A stretch of DNA of 33,407 nt, taken from contig QUBV01000035.1 in assembly GCA_014338185.1 (NCBI GenBank), positions 1 to 33,407 on the forward strand, in the 5' to 3' direction. How positions within the stretch are numbered: position 1 is the stretch's first letter; each line of letters opens with the position of its first letter. The notes below the pieces were generated by a model. The model was given only the letters and a program-made list of their open reading frames with translations, ran no database searches and was not told where the DNA came from. The stretch is from Lysobacterales bacterium. GTDB lineage: Bacteria > Pseudomonadota > Gammaproteobacteria > Xanthomonadales > Rhodanobacteraceae. Of this stretch, positions 1 to 8,110 are shown in pieces. A program made the translations under genes and the position numbers.

Positions 1-45
1 GAGTACGCCTACGACCGCACCGGCGCGGCGATCACGATCCCGTAA
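1..45 (+). CDS. 3' end of an unidentified gene
   Basis: Reading frame 1 is open from the window edge and ends with TAA at 43-45, giving a C-terminal fragment EYAYDRTGAAITIP. A strong intrinsic terminator lies 25 bases downstream on the same strand, which supports this being the true end of a transcribed gene. Fourteen residues are too few to name a family, so no function is proposed. Confidence 0.55.
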   Translation, partial: EYAYDRTGAAITIP

Positions 46-70
46 TCGTCCACCCCTGCGCACACTTCGA

Positions 71-99
71 CGGCCCCGGCAACGGGGCCGTTTTTTTTT
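71..99 (+). terminator. Intrinsic (rho-independent) terminator
   Basis: A perfect 8-bp stem (71-78 with 83-90) closes a GCAA tetraloop, a GNRA-type stable loop, and is followed at once by nine T residues (91-99). This is a textbook intrinsic terminator for the gene ending at 45. The T tract is only on the plus-strand side, so it should not act on orn, which comes from the other direction. Confidence 0.93.
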
Positions 100-149
100 G
101 CGGTCGGCACTGCATCGTGGCCGCGCGCGACGGCGCTGCAAGGGCGCGT

Positions 150-172
150 GGCGCGGCTGGTCCCGCCGCGCC
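150..172 (-). terminator. GC-rich hairpin after orn
   Basis: A perfect 8-bp inverted repeat (150-157 with 165-172, loop TGGTCCC) begins two bases beyond the orn stop codon. It has no U-tract on the minus strand, so it is better called a 3'-end hairpin that may help termination or protect the transcript than a full intrinsic terminator. Confidence 0.45.
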
Positions 173-174
173 GC

Positions 175-741
175 TCAGGTCGGGACGGACGAGAGCGCGC
201 CCACTCGACCGAGGAAGGGACGGTAGTAGCGCAGTTCCGCGATCGAATCGCGCACGTCACTCAGCGCGGTGTGGGCCGAGTCCTTGCTGAAGCCGTGCGC
301 CACCTCGGGCGCCCAGCGCCGCGCGAGCTCCTTGATCGTCGACACATCCAGGTTGCGGTAGTGGAAGTAGCGCTCCAGCCGCGGCATGAGTCGATACAGG
401 AAACGCCGGTCCTGGCAGATCGAATTGCCGCACATGGGCGACTTGCCAGCTGCGACCCAGGCGTGCAGGAACTCGACCGTGCGGGCTTCGGCCTCGGCGA
501 GGTCCACCGTCGAGGCGAGCACCCGCTGCCACAGGCCCGACTTGCGGTGCTGATTGCGGTTCCAGTCGTCCATCGCCTCGAGCCGCGCCAGCGGATGCGC
601 AATCGCGAACTCGGGCCCCTCGGCCAGCACGTTGAGATCCTTGTCGGTCACGGCCGTGGCGATCTCGATGATCGAGTCGGTATCGGGATCCAGGCCGGTC
701 ATTTCCAGATCGATCCAGATCAGGTGGCTGTCGTCTTGCAT
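175..741 (-). CDS. orn: Oligoribonuclease Orn
   Basis: A 188-residue 3'-5' exoribonuclease of the DEDDh family, which degrades 2-5-mer RNAs (and pGpG from c-di-GMP turnover) to mononucleotides in the cytoplasm. The catalytic set is visible: D11 and E13 in WIDLEMTG, D111 in CQDRRF, and H157 and D162 in HTALSD. Length is close to the roughly 180 residues usual for the family. The frame stays open 24 codons further upstream, but ATG at 741 is chosen because the conserved fold starts at once after it; the extension would run into the divergent sbcB promoter region. No clear Shine-Dalgarno sequence precedes it. It is transcribed away from sbcB across a 65-bp gap. Confidence 0.96.
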   Translation of the reverse strand: MQDDSHLIWIDLEMTGLDPDTDSIIEIATAVTDKDLNVLAEGPEFAIAHPLARLEAMDDWNRNQHRKSGLWQRVLASTVDLAEAEARTVEFLHAWVAAGKSPMCGNSICQDRRFLYRLMPRLERYFHYRNLDVSTIKELARRWAPEVAHGFSKDSAHTALSDVRDSIAELRYYRPFLGRVGALSSVPT

Positions 742-806
742 GCTGTGACCGGCTGGTGGCAATGGCGGCAGTCTAGCAAGTGCGGCCATGTTGGTATGCT
801 CGGGCG
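742..806. promoter_or_regulatory. Divergent orn/sbcB promoter region
   Basis: This 65-bp gap must hold both promoters. On the plus strand TATGCT at 795-800 is a 4/6 match to a -10 box and would start transcription at about 807, the sbcB ATG itself. On the minus strand TAGACT (770-775) is a possible -10 for orn. Neither has a good -35, so both are weak guesses. Confidence 0.25.
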
Positions 807-2234
807 ATGGCACCGACCTTCCTTTGGCACGACTACGAGACCACGGGCACCGACCCGCGCCGCGACCGGCCGGCGCAGTTCGCGGCGATCCGCACCGATA
901 CCGAACTCGAGCCGGTCGGCGAACCCGTCACGCTGTTCTGCCAACCCGCGCCCGACCTGCTGCCCCACCCGGCCGCCTGCCTGCTGACCGGCATCACCCC
1001 GCAGCGCATGCAGCGCGAAGGGCTCATCGAGGCCGAGTTCGCCGCGCGCGTGCATGAGCAGATGGCCGAAGCCGGCACCTGCAGCGTCGGCTACAACTCG
1101 ATCCGCTTCGACGACGAATTCACACGCAACCTGCTCTACCGCAATTTCTTCGATCCTTACGAACGCGAATGGAAGGCGGGCAACTCGCGCTGGGACCTCA
1201 TCGACCTCGCGCGCATGTGCCATGCGCTGCGCCCGAGCGGCATCCAGTGGCCGCTGCGCGACGACGGCGTGCCAAGCTTCCGGCTCGAAGACCTCGCGCG
1301 CGCCAACCACGTCGACCAGGCGCACGCGCACGATGCGCTGTCGGATGTCGAGGCGACGATCGGGCTTGCGCGCCTCATCCGCCGCCAGCAGCCGCGGTTG
1401 TGGCAGTTCCATTTCCAGCTGCGGCGCAAGCAGGCGGCGTTCGCCTATCTCGACGTCGCGCACATGACCGCGGTCGTGCACGTGTCATCGCGCTACCCGG
1501 CCACGCGCGGCTGCCTTGCGGTGGTCGCGCCGCTGGCCATGCATCCGACCAATCCCAATGCGGTGCTCGCCTACGATCTCGACGCCGATCCCACGCCACT
1601 GCTCGAACTCGATGCCGAGGACATCGCCGACCGCATCTTCACGCCGCGGGCCGACCTGCCCGAGGGCATCGAACGCATTCCGCTCAAGGCGATCCACGCC
1701 AACCGTTCGCCCGCCCTTGCGCCGCTGGGCGTGCTGCGCGATGTCGATCACGCCCGCATCGGCCTCGACCTGCCGCGCGCGCTTGCGCACCTGGAGATCC
1801 TGCGCCGTGCCGACGGCCTCGCCGACAAGGTCGCGCGCGTGTTCGCGCAGGCGCAGCCCGCGCCGGACTGCGATCCCGAACTGGCCCTGTATGCGGGCTT
1901 CGTGACCGAGGCCGACCGGCGGCTGCTGCGCGAAGTGCGCGCGACGCCGCCCGCGCAGCTCGCGCGGCGCGGCTTCGCCTTCCAGGATGCGCGCTATGCG
2001 ACGCTGCTGTTCCGCTATCGCGCGCGCAACTGGCCGCACACGCTCGACCCCGACGAGGCGCAGCTGTGGCAGGCGTTCTGCGAGCGGCGACTGGACACCG
2101 ACACCGAACTCACCACGCTCACGCGCGAGCGATACCTGGCCGAGATCGCCGCACTGCGCGCCACCGTAGGCACCACCCCGGCGCAGCACGCCCTGCTCGA
2201 TGCCCTCGAACAATGGGGCCGGGGCACGGCCTGA
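807..2234 (+). CDS. sbcB: Exodeoxyribonuclease I (ExoI/SbcB)
   Basis: A 475-residue single-strand-specific 3'-5' DNA exonuclease, acting in mismatch repair and recombination clean-up. The N-terminal DEDDh domain shows D9 and E11 in HDYETTG, the [11 protein letters not shown] block that is nearly identical in E. coli ExoI, D102/D103 in FDDEF, and H175 with D180 in HDALSD. The remaining 290 residues correspond to the SH3-like and helical ExoI C-terminal domains, and the total length matches E. coli ExoI (475). The frame is open 9 codons upstream from a GTG, but ATG 807 puts the conserved strand at the expected distance. No Shine-Dalgarno sequence is evident, and a weak -10 seven bases upstream hints at a leaderless message. 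It is divergent from orn. Confidence 0.96.
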   Translation: MAPTFLWHDYETTGTDPRRDRPAQFAAIRTDTELEPVGEPVTLFCQPAPDLLPHPAACLLTGITPQRMQREGLIEAEFAARVHEQMAEAGTCSVGYNSIRFDDEFTRNLLYRNFFDPYEREWKAGNSRWDLIDLARMCHALRPSGIQWPLRDDGVPSFRLEDLARANHVDQAHAHDALSDVEATIGLARLIRRQQPRLWQFHFQLRRKQAAFAYLDVAHMTAVVHVSSRYPATRGCLAVVAPLAMHPTNPNAVLAYDLDADPTPLLELDAEDIADRIFTPRADLPEGIERIPLKAIHANRSPALAPLGVLRDVDHARIGLDLPRALAHLEILRRADGLADKVARVFAQAQPAPDCDPELALYAGFVTEADRRLLREVRATPPAQLARRGFAFQDARYATLLFRYRARNWPHTLDPDEAQLWQAFCERRLDTDTELTTLTRERYLAEIAALRATVGTTPAQHALLDALEQWGRGTA

Positions 2235-2262
2235 ACGCTGCCGCGCGCTGCACGAGCGTCGC

Positions 2263-2268
2263 TACAAT
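2263..2268 (+). promoter_or_regulatory. Possible -10 box upstream of the DUF2461 gene
   Basis: TACAAT, a 5/6 match to TATAAT, lies 28 bases after the sbcB stop and 28 bases before the GTG start of the DUF2461 gene. No recognisable -35 hexamer lies 16-18 bases upstream, so the call rests on the -10 alone. Confidence 0.35.
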
Positions 2269-2296
2269 CGAGGTTTCCGTCCGGCCCACGCGTTTC

Positions 2297-2983
2297 GTGT
2301 CGACCCGCTACTTCTCCCGAGCCAGCTTCGCGTACCTGCGCGAACTGGCCGCCAACAACAACCGCAGCTGGTTCCTGGCCAACAAGGCGCGCTATGAAGA
2401 GGTGCTGCGTGGGCCCTACCTGCGCCTCATCGCCGACCTGCAGGCGCCACTGGCGCGGATCAGCACGCATTACCGCGCCGACGCGCGCAAGCAGGGCGGC
2501 TCGCTGTTCCGCCAGCAGCGCGACACGCGCTTCCGTCACGACAAGTCGCCGTACAAGACCTGGGCCGGCGCACGCCTCGGCCACGAGCGCCGTCGCGAAG
2601 TGCAGGCGCCCTCGTTCTACATGGAGATCGAGCCGGGCAACTGCTTCGCCGGTGGCGGCATCTGGCGGCCCGAGCCCGCCACGCTGCGCCGGATCCGCGA
2701 CTTCCTCGTCGACAACCCCGCGGCATGGAAGCGCGCGGTCCACGGCAAGGCGTTCCGCGAGCGCTTCGTGTTCTGGGGCGAGTCGCTCAGGCGTCCGCCG
2801 CGCGGCTTCGACCCGGATCACGAACTCATCGACGACATCAGGCGCAAGGCCTGTGCCGCGGGCGCACACTTCAGTGACGCGCTGGCCTGTTCGGCCGAGC
2901 TGAGGCCCCATCTGGTCGACACCTTCCAGCGCATCGCGCCGATGGTCGACTACCTGTGCGCGGCATTGGACCTGGAGTTCTGA
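2297..2983 (+). CDS. DUF2461 family protein
   Basis: A 228-residue protein that resembles the DUF2461 (TIGR02453) family, whose biochemical function is not known to me. The family signature is visible as an RDTRFxxDKSPYKT block at about residues 75-88, preceded by a NNRSWFLANK segment (about 21-30) and followed by a G-rich FAGGGIW stretch (about 117-123). There is no signal peptide or membrane segment, so it should be cytoplasmic. The start is uncertain: GTG at 2297 is the only reasonable initiator near the conserved N-terminus, since the frame stays open far upstream through sbcB without a suitable start. It lies 62 bp after sbcB on the same strand and may be co-transcribed or use the TACAAT box. 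Confidence 0.8.
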   Translation: MSTRYFSRASFAYLRELAANNNRSWFLANKARYEEVLRGPYLRLIADLQAPLARISTHYRADARKQGGSLFRQQRDTRFRHDKSPYKTWAGARLGHERRREVQAPSFYMEIEPGNCFAGGGIWRPEPATLRRIRDFLVDNPAAWKRAVHGKAFRERFVFWGESLRRPPRGFDPDHELIDDIRRKACAAGAHFSDALACSAELRPHLVDTFQRIAPMVDYLCAALDLEF

Positions 2984-3065
2984 GGGGACGACGAGGGCGC
3001 TCGCCGCCACGCCCAACCCGATGCGGCCGCCCGGCTGCGGCGCCGCGCTTTGCTGCACCTGCAGA

Positions 3066-3095
3066 TTGACGCGCCCGTCCCAGCCACATTAGCGT
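3066..3095 (+). promoter_or_regulatory. Possible promoter for the lipase/DUF4785 pair
   Basis: TTGACG (3066-3071, 5/6 match to -35) is followed after 18 bases by TAGCGT (3090-3095, 3/6 match to -10). If used, it would give a leader of about 150 bases before the ATG at 3252. The rest of the 268-bp gap (2984-3251) shows no coding sequence. Confidence 0.25.
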
Positions 3096-3251
3096 GCAAT
3101 ACGCCACCGTACGGGACCGGGAGATCCACGACGGCAGGCAGGTCGATCAGCGCTCCACCAGCCCGGACGCGACCACAGGATGCAGTCGCCGGCCGGCTCG
3201 TGCGGGCTCGATACCAACACGCGCGCCATCGCGCATTGTCGGGGAGACAAC

Positions 3252-4109
3252 ATGCTGCGCATCACCGCCACGCTGCTGCTCGCGGCAGCGGCTTCCGCCG
3301 CCCATGCGGCCACCGCCACCACCGGCGTCGCCTTCGTGCACGGCACCGGCCACCAGACCAATGCCTACGCCGACTACTGGCAGTCACCGATGATCGAGAC
3401 CGTGCGCAACGGCCTGGTCAACCGCAACAACTACGTCGTGATCAACTGCGACTTCACCCAGTACATGTGGGACAACCGCGCCGCCGGCTGCCTGGCCGGC
3501 CAGCTCAAGAGCTTCATCGACAGCCGTGGCATCACCGATCTGGTCGTCATCACCCATTCCAACGGCGGCAACGTGATGCGTTGGATCATGTCCAACCCGA
3601 CCTACGACAGCCGCTACCCCGCCATCATCAGCAAGATCCGCTGGGTCAACGCGATCGCGCCATCCAGCGCGGGCACGCCGCTGGCCAACGCGGTGATGGC
3701 CGGCAACGTGTTCGAGAGCGCACTGGGCTGGCTGCTCGGCTACAAGAGCGATGCGGTGCGCCAGCAGCAGACCAGCTGGATGGCCTACTACAACCAGAAC
3801 AACCTCTACGGCACCAGCGGCCGCCCGGCCCTGCCCAAGGGCTTCTGGAATGTGGTCGGCACCGACGTGGTCAGCGCGGTGTGGAATTCAGATTCCTACT
3901 GCGGCGGCTACTCCCAGAGCGTGGGCCTGGAGATCACCCAGAACTGGCTCGCCAGCTGTTCCGACGGCTTCATCGAATGCAGCAGTGCCACTGCGGCCGG
4001 GTCGCTGTGGTTCTACGACAAGAATCGCACCGGCGGCAAGGTGCTCAACCACAACCAGAGCCGGCGTGCCTGCTTTGGCCTGCAGAACATCCTGCGCAAC
4101 GACCTGTGA
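3252..4109 (+). CDS. Secreted lipase-like alpha/beta hydrolase
   Basis: A 285-residue exported hydrolase. Residues 1-19 form a signal peptide ending AHA, so the mature enzyme starts near residue 20. An oxyanion-type FVHGTG (28-33) is followed by the nucleophile elbow THSNGG with Ser103. D239 in SDGF and H267 in LNHNQ are the likely remaining triad members, though this is by position only. Six cysteines (66, 80, 217, 236, 243, 274) could form three disulfides, fitting an extracellular enzyme. The HSNGG elbow departs from the usual GxSxG in its first position. ATG 3252 follows GGGGAG (3241-3246) and starts directly with the signal peptide. The next gene begins 11 bases later, so the two are an operon. 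Substrate (triacylglycerol, polyester or other) cannot be read from sequence. Confidence 0.78.
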   Translation: MLRITATLLLAAAASAAHAATATTGVAFVHGTGHQTNAYADYWQSPMIETVRNGLVNRNNYVVINCDFTQYMWDNRAAGCLAGQLKSFIDSRGITDLVVITHSNGGNVMRWIMSNPTYDSRYPAIISKIRWVNAIAPSSAGTPLANAVMAGNVFESALGWLLGYKSDAVRQQQTSWMAYYNQNNLYGTSGRPALPKGFWNVVGTDVVSAVWNSDSYCGGYSQSVGLEITQNWLASCSDGFIECSSATAAGSLWFYDKNRTGGKVLNHNQSRRACFGLQNILRNDL

Positions 4110-4120
4110 GGAGCCGAGCC

Positions 4121-5347
4121 ATGAACTTCCGTCATCTTCGCCCGCTCCCGCTCGCGCTCGCACTGGCCGCCGGTGCCGTGCTGCCGGCATCGGCACTGGC
4201 CGCGCACGCACTGCGCCTGCTGCCCGCCACATCGCAGGACCTGGTGGCGAGCCAGCTCGCCACGCCCACCGCCAAGCGCATGGGCGTGGCCACGCTCGAG
4301 CGTGCGCCGCTGCACGCATCGTGGCCGCTGGACGCCAATGCCGCGCTCGATGCACAGCCCCAACCCCACCAAAGCCAAAGTCGTGAATACTGGGTCGACG
4401 CCAGTGCCAGCGACCTGCACGACGGCGTGCGTCTCAGGGTGGCGTCGGCCGGCGCGCTCGTGCGCATCAGTCCGCATGCCGGCAACGCGGCGATCCGCAG
4501 CGACGACGTGCAGCTGAGCATCGGCGGTCGCCGTCTCGACAACGCCAAGGCCGTGCACAGCGCCGCCGATGCCGACGCGTTGCACGCCGCCGGCATGGAT
4601 GTGCCGCAAGGCAGCGTGATCCTCAAGCTCAATGCCAAGACCGTCGGTGACGTGCGTGTGGCGGTGCCGACCGCGCAGGGCGGCGCCCTCATCCACGTGT
4701 ATGAGCCTGCCAGCAACGTCACGCTGTCGCTGACCGCCACGCGCGACAGCATCGTTGGCGGCAGCCCGGTCGGATTCCGCGCGAGCGTAGAGGGTGCCAC
4801 GCTCGATCGCATCGGCGGGCTGGTCAGCGCGCCCGACGGCAGCAGCCAGGATGTCGAGTTCGTGCGCCAGGCCGACGGCAGCTACCTCGGTCAGGTCACG
4901 CCCGATCCCGCCCACGCGGGTGGTCCCGGTCTGTGGGAGATGCATGCCTTCGGCGTGACCGCGGGCCAGGATGGCATCCCGCGCGACGTCAAGACCGCGT
5001 TCGCGGTGAGTCTGCCGGTGGCGCGCCTGGACGGTCGCCTGAGCCAGGCAGCCGTGCTCGGCGCGGATGGCAGCCTCAGCGTGCGGATCGGCGTGGAAGC
5101 GAGCGTCGCCAGCCGCTACGCACTGTCGGGCGTGCTCCATGGCACCGGCAGCGACGGCCGGTTGCATCCGGTCGCGATGGGCCAGGTGGCAGCGTGGCTG
5201 GAACCAGGCCGTGGCACGCTGGAGCTGCGCTACGACGCATCCTCGCTGTCGCTGGGTGCGCCATGGGAAGTGCGTGACCTGCGTCTGGTCAACCAGGCCG
5301 ACTTCAGCCTGCAGGAACGGCGCGCCCGCGCGCTGTACCTGCCCTAG
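4121..5347 (+). CDS. Exported protein resembling DUF4785
   Basis: A 408-residue exported protein with a signal peptide (about residues 1-28, ending ALA-AHA). The mature part lacks further membrane segments and is rich in beta-prone, Ig-like stretches. The middle region carries a clear beta-sandwich-like stretch with alternating V/T residues and SLTATRDSIVGG, followed by further strands to the C-terminus. It looks like the DUF4785 family, assigned from memory of its architecture and of its pairing with secreted lipases in Legionella and Xanthomonas relatives. It starts 11 bases after the lipase stop with TGAGGAG (4107-4113) as ribosome site, so the pair is very likely co-translated. A role as chaperone, foldase or anchoring partner of the lipase is a guess from context only. 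Confidence 0.62.
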   Translation: MNFRHLRPLPLALALAAGAVLPASALAAHALRLLPATSQDLVASQLATPTAKRMGVATLERAPLHASWPLDANAALDAQPQPHQSQSREYWVDASASDLHDGVRLRVASAGALVRISPHAGNAAIRSDDVQLSIGGRRLDNAKAVHSAADADALHAAGMDVPQGSVILKLNAKTVGDVRVAVPTAQGGALIHVYEPASNVTLSLTATRDSIVGGSPVGFRASVEGATLDRIGGLVSAPDGSSQDVEFVRQADGSYLGQVTPDPAHAGGPGLWEMHAFGVTAGQDGIPRDVKTAFAVSLPVARLDGRLSQAAVLGADGSLSVRIGVEASVASRYALSGVLHGTGSDGRLHPVAMGQVAAWLEPGRGTLELRYDASSLSLGAPWEVRDLRLVNQADFSLQERRARALYLP

Positions 5348-5420
5348 CCCGCATCGGGTGCGGCTGCCCGCAACGGTGGCCGCGCCCCCGTGGCCTGAGC
5401 AGCCGCCAAGGCCGCCGACT

Positions 5421-5448
5421 GCCTCCGGTACGCCATCGTGCCGGAGGC
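5421..5448. terminator. Long hairpin between convergent genes
   Basis: A 12-bp stem (5421-5432 with 5437-5448, a single G-U wobble, loop CCAT) stands between the DUF4785 gene ending at 5347 and the methyltransferase ending at 5571 from the other strand. It is symmetrical and so could serve both directions. No T tract follows on either side. The rest of this 223-bp gap shows nothing else. Confidence 0.55.
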
Positions 5449-5570
5449 GACGGGGCCCACCACGGCAGCCCCCCTTGCACCACCTCGGACGGATCCGGGC
5501 GTGGCGCCATGCCATCCATCCCGCTCCAAACCCTGCGCCACGGGCACGCACTGCGGCGCGCAAGGCGCGA

Positions 5571-6647
5571 TCACACGCGGCGCACGCAGAACGCAGGCGT
5601 CAAGTGCTTGTAGGTGACCGGGCGGCTGCTGCGATCGTTGCACATGACCGCCATCATGTGGGTCGGCTTGATCCGCCCCGACTCGATCTCATGCTGATCG
5701 CGCGCATGCACGCGATCGATGAAGTCGCGGTCCCAAGCTCCCTCCGCATCGAAGTGGTGGCCGAAGCTCCGATCGACGAAAGGCGTGACCACGTTCCCGA
5801 AGGCGAGGAACAGTCTGAAGCCGAAGCGCTCGATCAACAGCGGCAGGATGTCCTGTGCACGCACGCCTTCGAAGCCTTCGGCCGAGCAGTCCCAGTCCAT
5901 GAAGGCGTCCTCCTGGCGACGCAACTGCTGGTTGTAGCGATGCGTCGGCGGCAGCTCGGCCCAGAATTCCTGCAGGATCGCCAGCGCTTCAGGCCAGCGC
6001 TGGTGCCCATTGCGACCGATCATGTCGGACGTGATGAAGATGCCCGCATCACCAATGGCGTCGGCAATCGCGTCGAACAGGTGCTCAAGCTCGACGACAT
6101 GATGCAGGCTCTGGTTGGCCATGACCACGTCGTAGCGACCTGCCGCCCGCCAGGTATTGAAGTCGGCCCGGGTGAAGCGCAAGTGCGCCGCGAGACCTGC
6201 GGCCTGCGCCAGTTCGCGCCCGCGCGCGAGCATCGCTTCGGTCAGGTCGAGGCATTCGATCGTGAACCGCGCCAGTCCCGCGGCACGCAGCGCCGTGGCG
6301 ACGCGCACCTCGGTGTCACAATTGCCCGATCCGATGCTGATGACGGCCGGGGCGTGCGCGATGTCCGCGGCGTGCTTGAGGATGTTGTTCGCGAACAGTT
6401 CGTCCGGGTTGGCGAAGCCCAACGCCTCCTCCATCGGACGCACGTGGTTGTGCGACCAATAGTGGAAAATCCCCGGCAGGGCATTGACGTCGATCTCGCC
6501 CGCGAACCGCTCGGTCTCCTGGCGGACACGGGCGTCGTAATCTTGATGCGCGATCGAACGCGGTGGCAGCAGGCTCTGCAGCTTGACCCCGATCGCAGCG
6601 GGGAACCGCGGCGCAAACCTGCGCAGCAGTGTCGAAATCCGGCTCAT
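5571..6647 (-). CDS. Class I SAM-dependent methyltransferase
   Basis: A 358-residue cytoplasmic enzyme with a Rossmann-type methyltransferase core. Motif I is VISIGSGNC (about residues 102-110), a variant of the glycine-rich loop. An acidic end of strand 2 (ECLDLTEAM) and motif IV-like DVVMANQSLHHV follow, the last typical of small-molecule or sugar methyltransferases. A 100-residue N-terminal part with FHYWSHNHVRP and a long C-terminal extension lie outside the core. The substrate is not recognisable. ATG 6647 is preferred to the in-frame GTG at 6659 because GAGGTG sits at a good distance before it. A minus-strand TATTAT at 6761-6766 could be a -10 box, but no matching -35 is placed correctly. 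It appears monocistronic. Confidence 0.85.
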   Translation of the reverse strand: MSRISTLLRRFAPRFPAAIGVKLQSLLPPRSIAHQDYDARVRQETERFAGEIDVNALPGIFHYWSHNHVRPMEEALGFANPDELFANNILKHAADIAHAPAVISIGSGNCDTEVRVATALRAAGLARFTIECLDLTEAMLARGRELAQAAGLAAHLRFTRADFNTWRAAGRYDVVMANQSLHHVVELEHLFDAIADAIGDAGIFITSDMIGRNGHQRWPEALAILQEFWAELPPTHRYNQQLRRQEDAFMDWDCSAEGFEGVRAQDILPLLIERFGFRLFLAFGNVVTPFVDRSFGHHFDAEGAWDRDFIDRVHARDQHEIESGRIKPTHMMAVMCNDRSSRPVTYKHLTPAFCVRRV

Positions 6648-6791
6648 CACCCAGCACACCTCGTGGTCGTCGCCGGCGAACGATCGTTCGATGGGCGCAG
6701 CCGTCCCTGACCACTCCGATCCGGCGCTGCGGCTGTGCGAACGCTGCCTGCAGGCTGCGCATAATACGACTCTGACCCGGGTTTTTTTGTG

Positions 6792-7790
6792 TCAGTCGTC
6801 GAAGCCGTCCGCGAAGATCGAGTCGAGCACGGTGAGCGAGACCGGTACCACCACGAGGCTGGTGCCATTGCCCGGCCCCGCATCCGGATCGTTGCTGCCC
6901 ACGCACAGGTTGGCGTGGTGGGTTCCCGGCGTGACGCCGCTGGCATCAAAACCGACCACGACGGGGGTGTACTGCATCGACCCGATGAGGCCGCTGCTGG
7001 CATCCACGCTCAACCAAGGCACCTCGGCAGGCGCGCTGCACGGCGCGGGGTTGCCACCCAACCACGCCGCACGCAGGGCGGCGAGCGCGGCGGGTTCCTC
7101 GGTGATGGACCAGTTGAGGTCGGCACTGCCGGTGTTGGTGAGCGTGAGCGTCTGGTTCGTGCTCGTGCCCTGCGCCTGGGTGGCGGCCAGGCTCATCGGG
7201 CTCACCTCGATGTTGGGTGCGCCCGGCGCGGCGCACGACAACGACTCGTAGCTCCCCGTGACGGTGTTCGGCGGGGCGCCAAATGTGTCGCCGTGGATGG
7301 TCCACTGCGGCTGCCACGGCGCACCGCTGCAATCGGGCACGGTCACTTGCGCGCACAGGAGGTACTCGTCGCCGCCGGGCCCTGCGAACCACGCACCGCA
7401 CTGGGTGGGCAAGCTGCCGCGTGACTGCCAGTACAGCACGTTGCCGGGCTCGACGCCCGCCACGATCGGCCGCGCATCATCGCAACCGCCGGCCGGTGGA
7501 TCACTGTCGGAATCGAGCGTGCCAATGACCCATGCATCGGGCAGGTCGATGTCGATGCGGTCGATGTACTCGCTGTCGGCCGAGCGGAAATTGGCGGTGA
7601 TACACAAGGTGTTGGCCTGACCGGGCGCCAGCGTCGACGGTGCGATCCAGGTGACCATGGACAGGCTCACTTCGCTCAGCGTCGGCGGTGGCGGATCCAC
7701 GGACGAGGCCGCGCGCGCCACGCCGGGGGCCGCCATCCAGGCGAGCGCGATGCTGGCGGCCAGCGTGACCGGCAGGTGTGGGTGATTCAT
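6792..7790 (-). CDS. Secreted beta-domain protein with IFADGFD tail
   Basis: A 332-residue exported protein of unknown function. A signal peptide ends near residue 27 (GVARA). The first part (about 30-200) has four or more cysteines (CIT, GGCDD, QCGAW, LLCAQ) and no family I can name. From about residue 205 comes an Ig-like segment (NIEVSPMSLAATQAQG, then LTLTNTGSADLNWSI) that resembles BACON or other choice-of-anchor type domains. The protein closes with SIFADGFDD. I recall similar xIFxDGFE endings on many secreted proteins of this bacterial group, which suggests a short sorting tag, but that is recollection and not shown here. ATG 7790 follows a GGGGGAA purine run on the minus strand. It is divergent from the ABC array across 331 bp. 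Confidence 0.75.
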   Translation of the reverse strand: MNHPHLPVTLAASIALAWMAAPGVARAASSVDPPPPTLSEVSLSMVTWIAPSTLAPGQANTLCITANFRSADSEYIDRIDIDLPDAWVIGTLDSDSDPPAGGCDDARPIVAGVEPGNVLYWQSRGSLPTQCGAWFAGPGGDEYLLCAQVTVPDCSGAPWQPQWTIHGDTFGAPPNTVTGSYESLSCAAPGAPNIEVSPMSLAATQAQGTSTNQTLTLTNTGSADLNWSITEEPAALAALRAAWLGGNPAPCSAPAEVPWLSVDASSGLIGSMQYTPVVVGFDASGVTPGTHHANLCVGSNDPDAGPGNGTSLVVVPVSLTVLDSIFADGFDD

Positions 7791-8002
7791 GCGGAAGTTC
7801 CCCCGTTGGCCATGGATGGGCACGGTCCTCGCGTGGACCGCCGCGGCCACCGTCGCGATGGAAGCGGGGCGGTGACGCGCTGCATGACCATGCAAGTTCC
7901 GGACCGCAGCTACAGCGCGCCGACGCCGCCGTTCCATCTGCGCACCGCGGCGCTGCGCGCGACAAGCTGACAGCGCGGGTAACGTTCGCGCGCGTTCACC
8001 CC

Positions 8003-8030
8003 GGTGTACGATTCCGGACACCCGGACACC
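8003..8030. promoter_or_regulatory. Candidate activator-binding repeats upstream of the sigma-54 promoter
   Basis: GGTGT (8003-8007) is repeated in inverted orientation as ACACC at 8018-8022 and again at 8026-8030, within a tandem repeat of CCGGACAC (8014-8029). The centre lies about 105 bases upstream of the predicted start, which is where NtrC-type enhancer sites usually occur. Linking it to the regulator at 19497-20876 is inference. Confidence 0.35.
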
Positions 8031-8058
8031 ACTGACCGCGCTCGCGCGCAGAACAATT

Positions 8059-8082
8059 CCTGCACATTCAACGTGTTGCAGG
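8059..8082. repeat. Inverted repeat CCTGCA-N12-TGCAGG
   Basis: Two perfect 6-base arms (8059-8064 and 8077-8082), extendable by three bases (ACA/TGT) with one bulge. Its centre is about 50 bases upstream of the predicted sigma-54 start. It could be a second protein-binding site or a chance palindrome. Confidence 0.4.
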
Positions 8083-8093
8083 ATGTCACCGAC

Positions 8094-8110
8094 TTGGCAC
8101 GGGTCGTGCT
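8094..8110 (+). promoter_or_regulatory. Sigma-54 (RpoN) promoter candidate
   Basis: TTGGCACG (8094-8101) matches the -24 element YTGGCACG fully, and GTGCT (8106-8110) matches the -12 element TTGCW except its first base. The invariant GG (8096-8097) and GC (8108-8109) are separated by exactly 10 bases. Transcription should begin near 8121, one base before the adaptor ATG at 8122. The same gene array encodes an NtrC-type activator, which strengthens the call. Confidence 0.7.

Noticed and set aside
1169-2983. 604-codon plus-strand frame joining sbcB and the DUF2461 gene
   Set aside because: Only the last 228 residues look like a protein family. The earlier part is an out-of-frame reading of sbcB, Arg/Ala-rich and featureless.
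6762-6772. TAATACGACTC, eleven bases matching the start of the phage T7 promoter
   Set aside because: The match stops before the conserved initiation part, and no T7-like polymerase or phage gene is in the window. It is probably chance, or vector-like coincidence; the minus-strand TATTAT in it may be a weak -10.
6772-6795. CTGAC/GTCAG inverted repeat around a T7 tract after the secreted protein gene
   Set aside because: A five-base stem with a long loop, and the T tract lies inside the loop, so it does not form an intrinsic terminator for either strand.
7776-7970. Small plus-strand frames in the 7791-8121 gap as possible exported peptide precursors of the ABC array
   Set aside because: Their translations are Arg/His-rich, lack a leader with a double-glycine site, and have no ribosome site. 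They do not resemble a peptide substrate gene.
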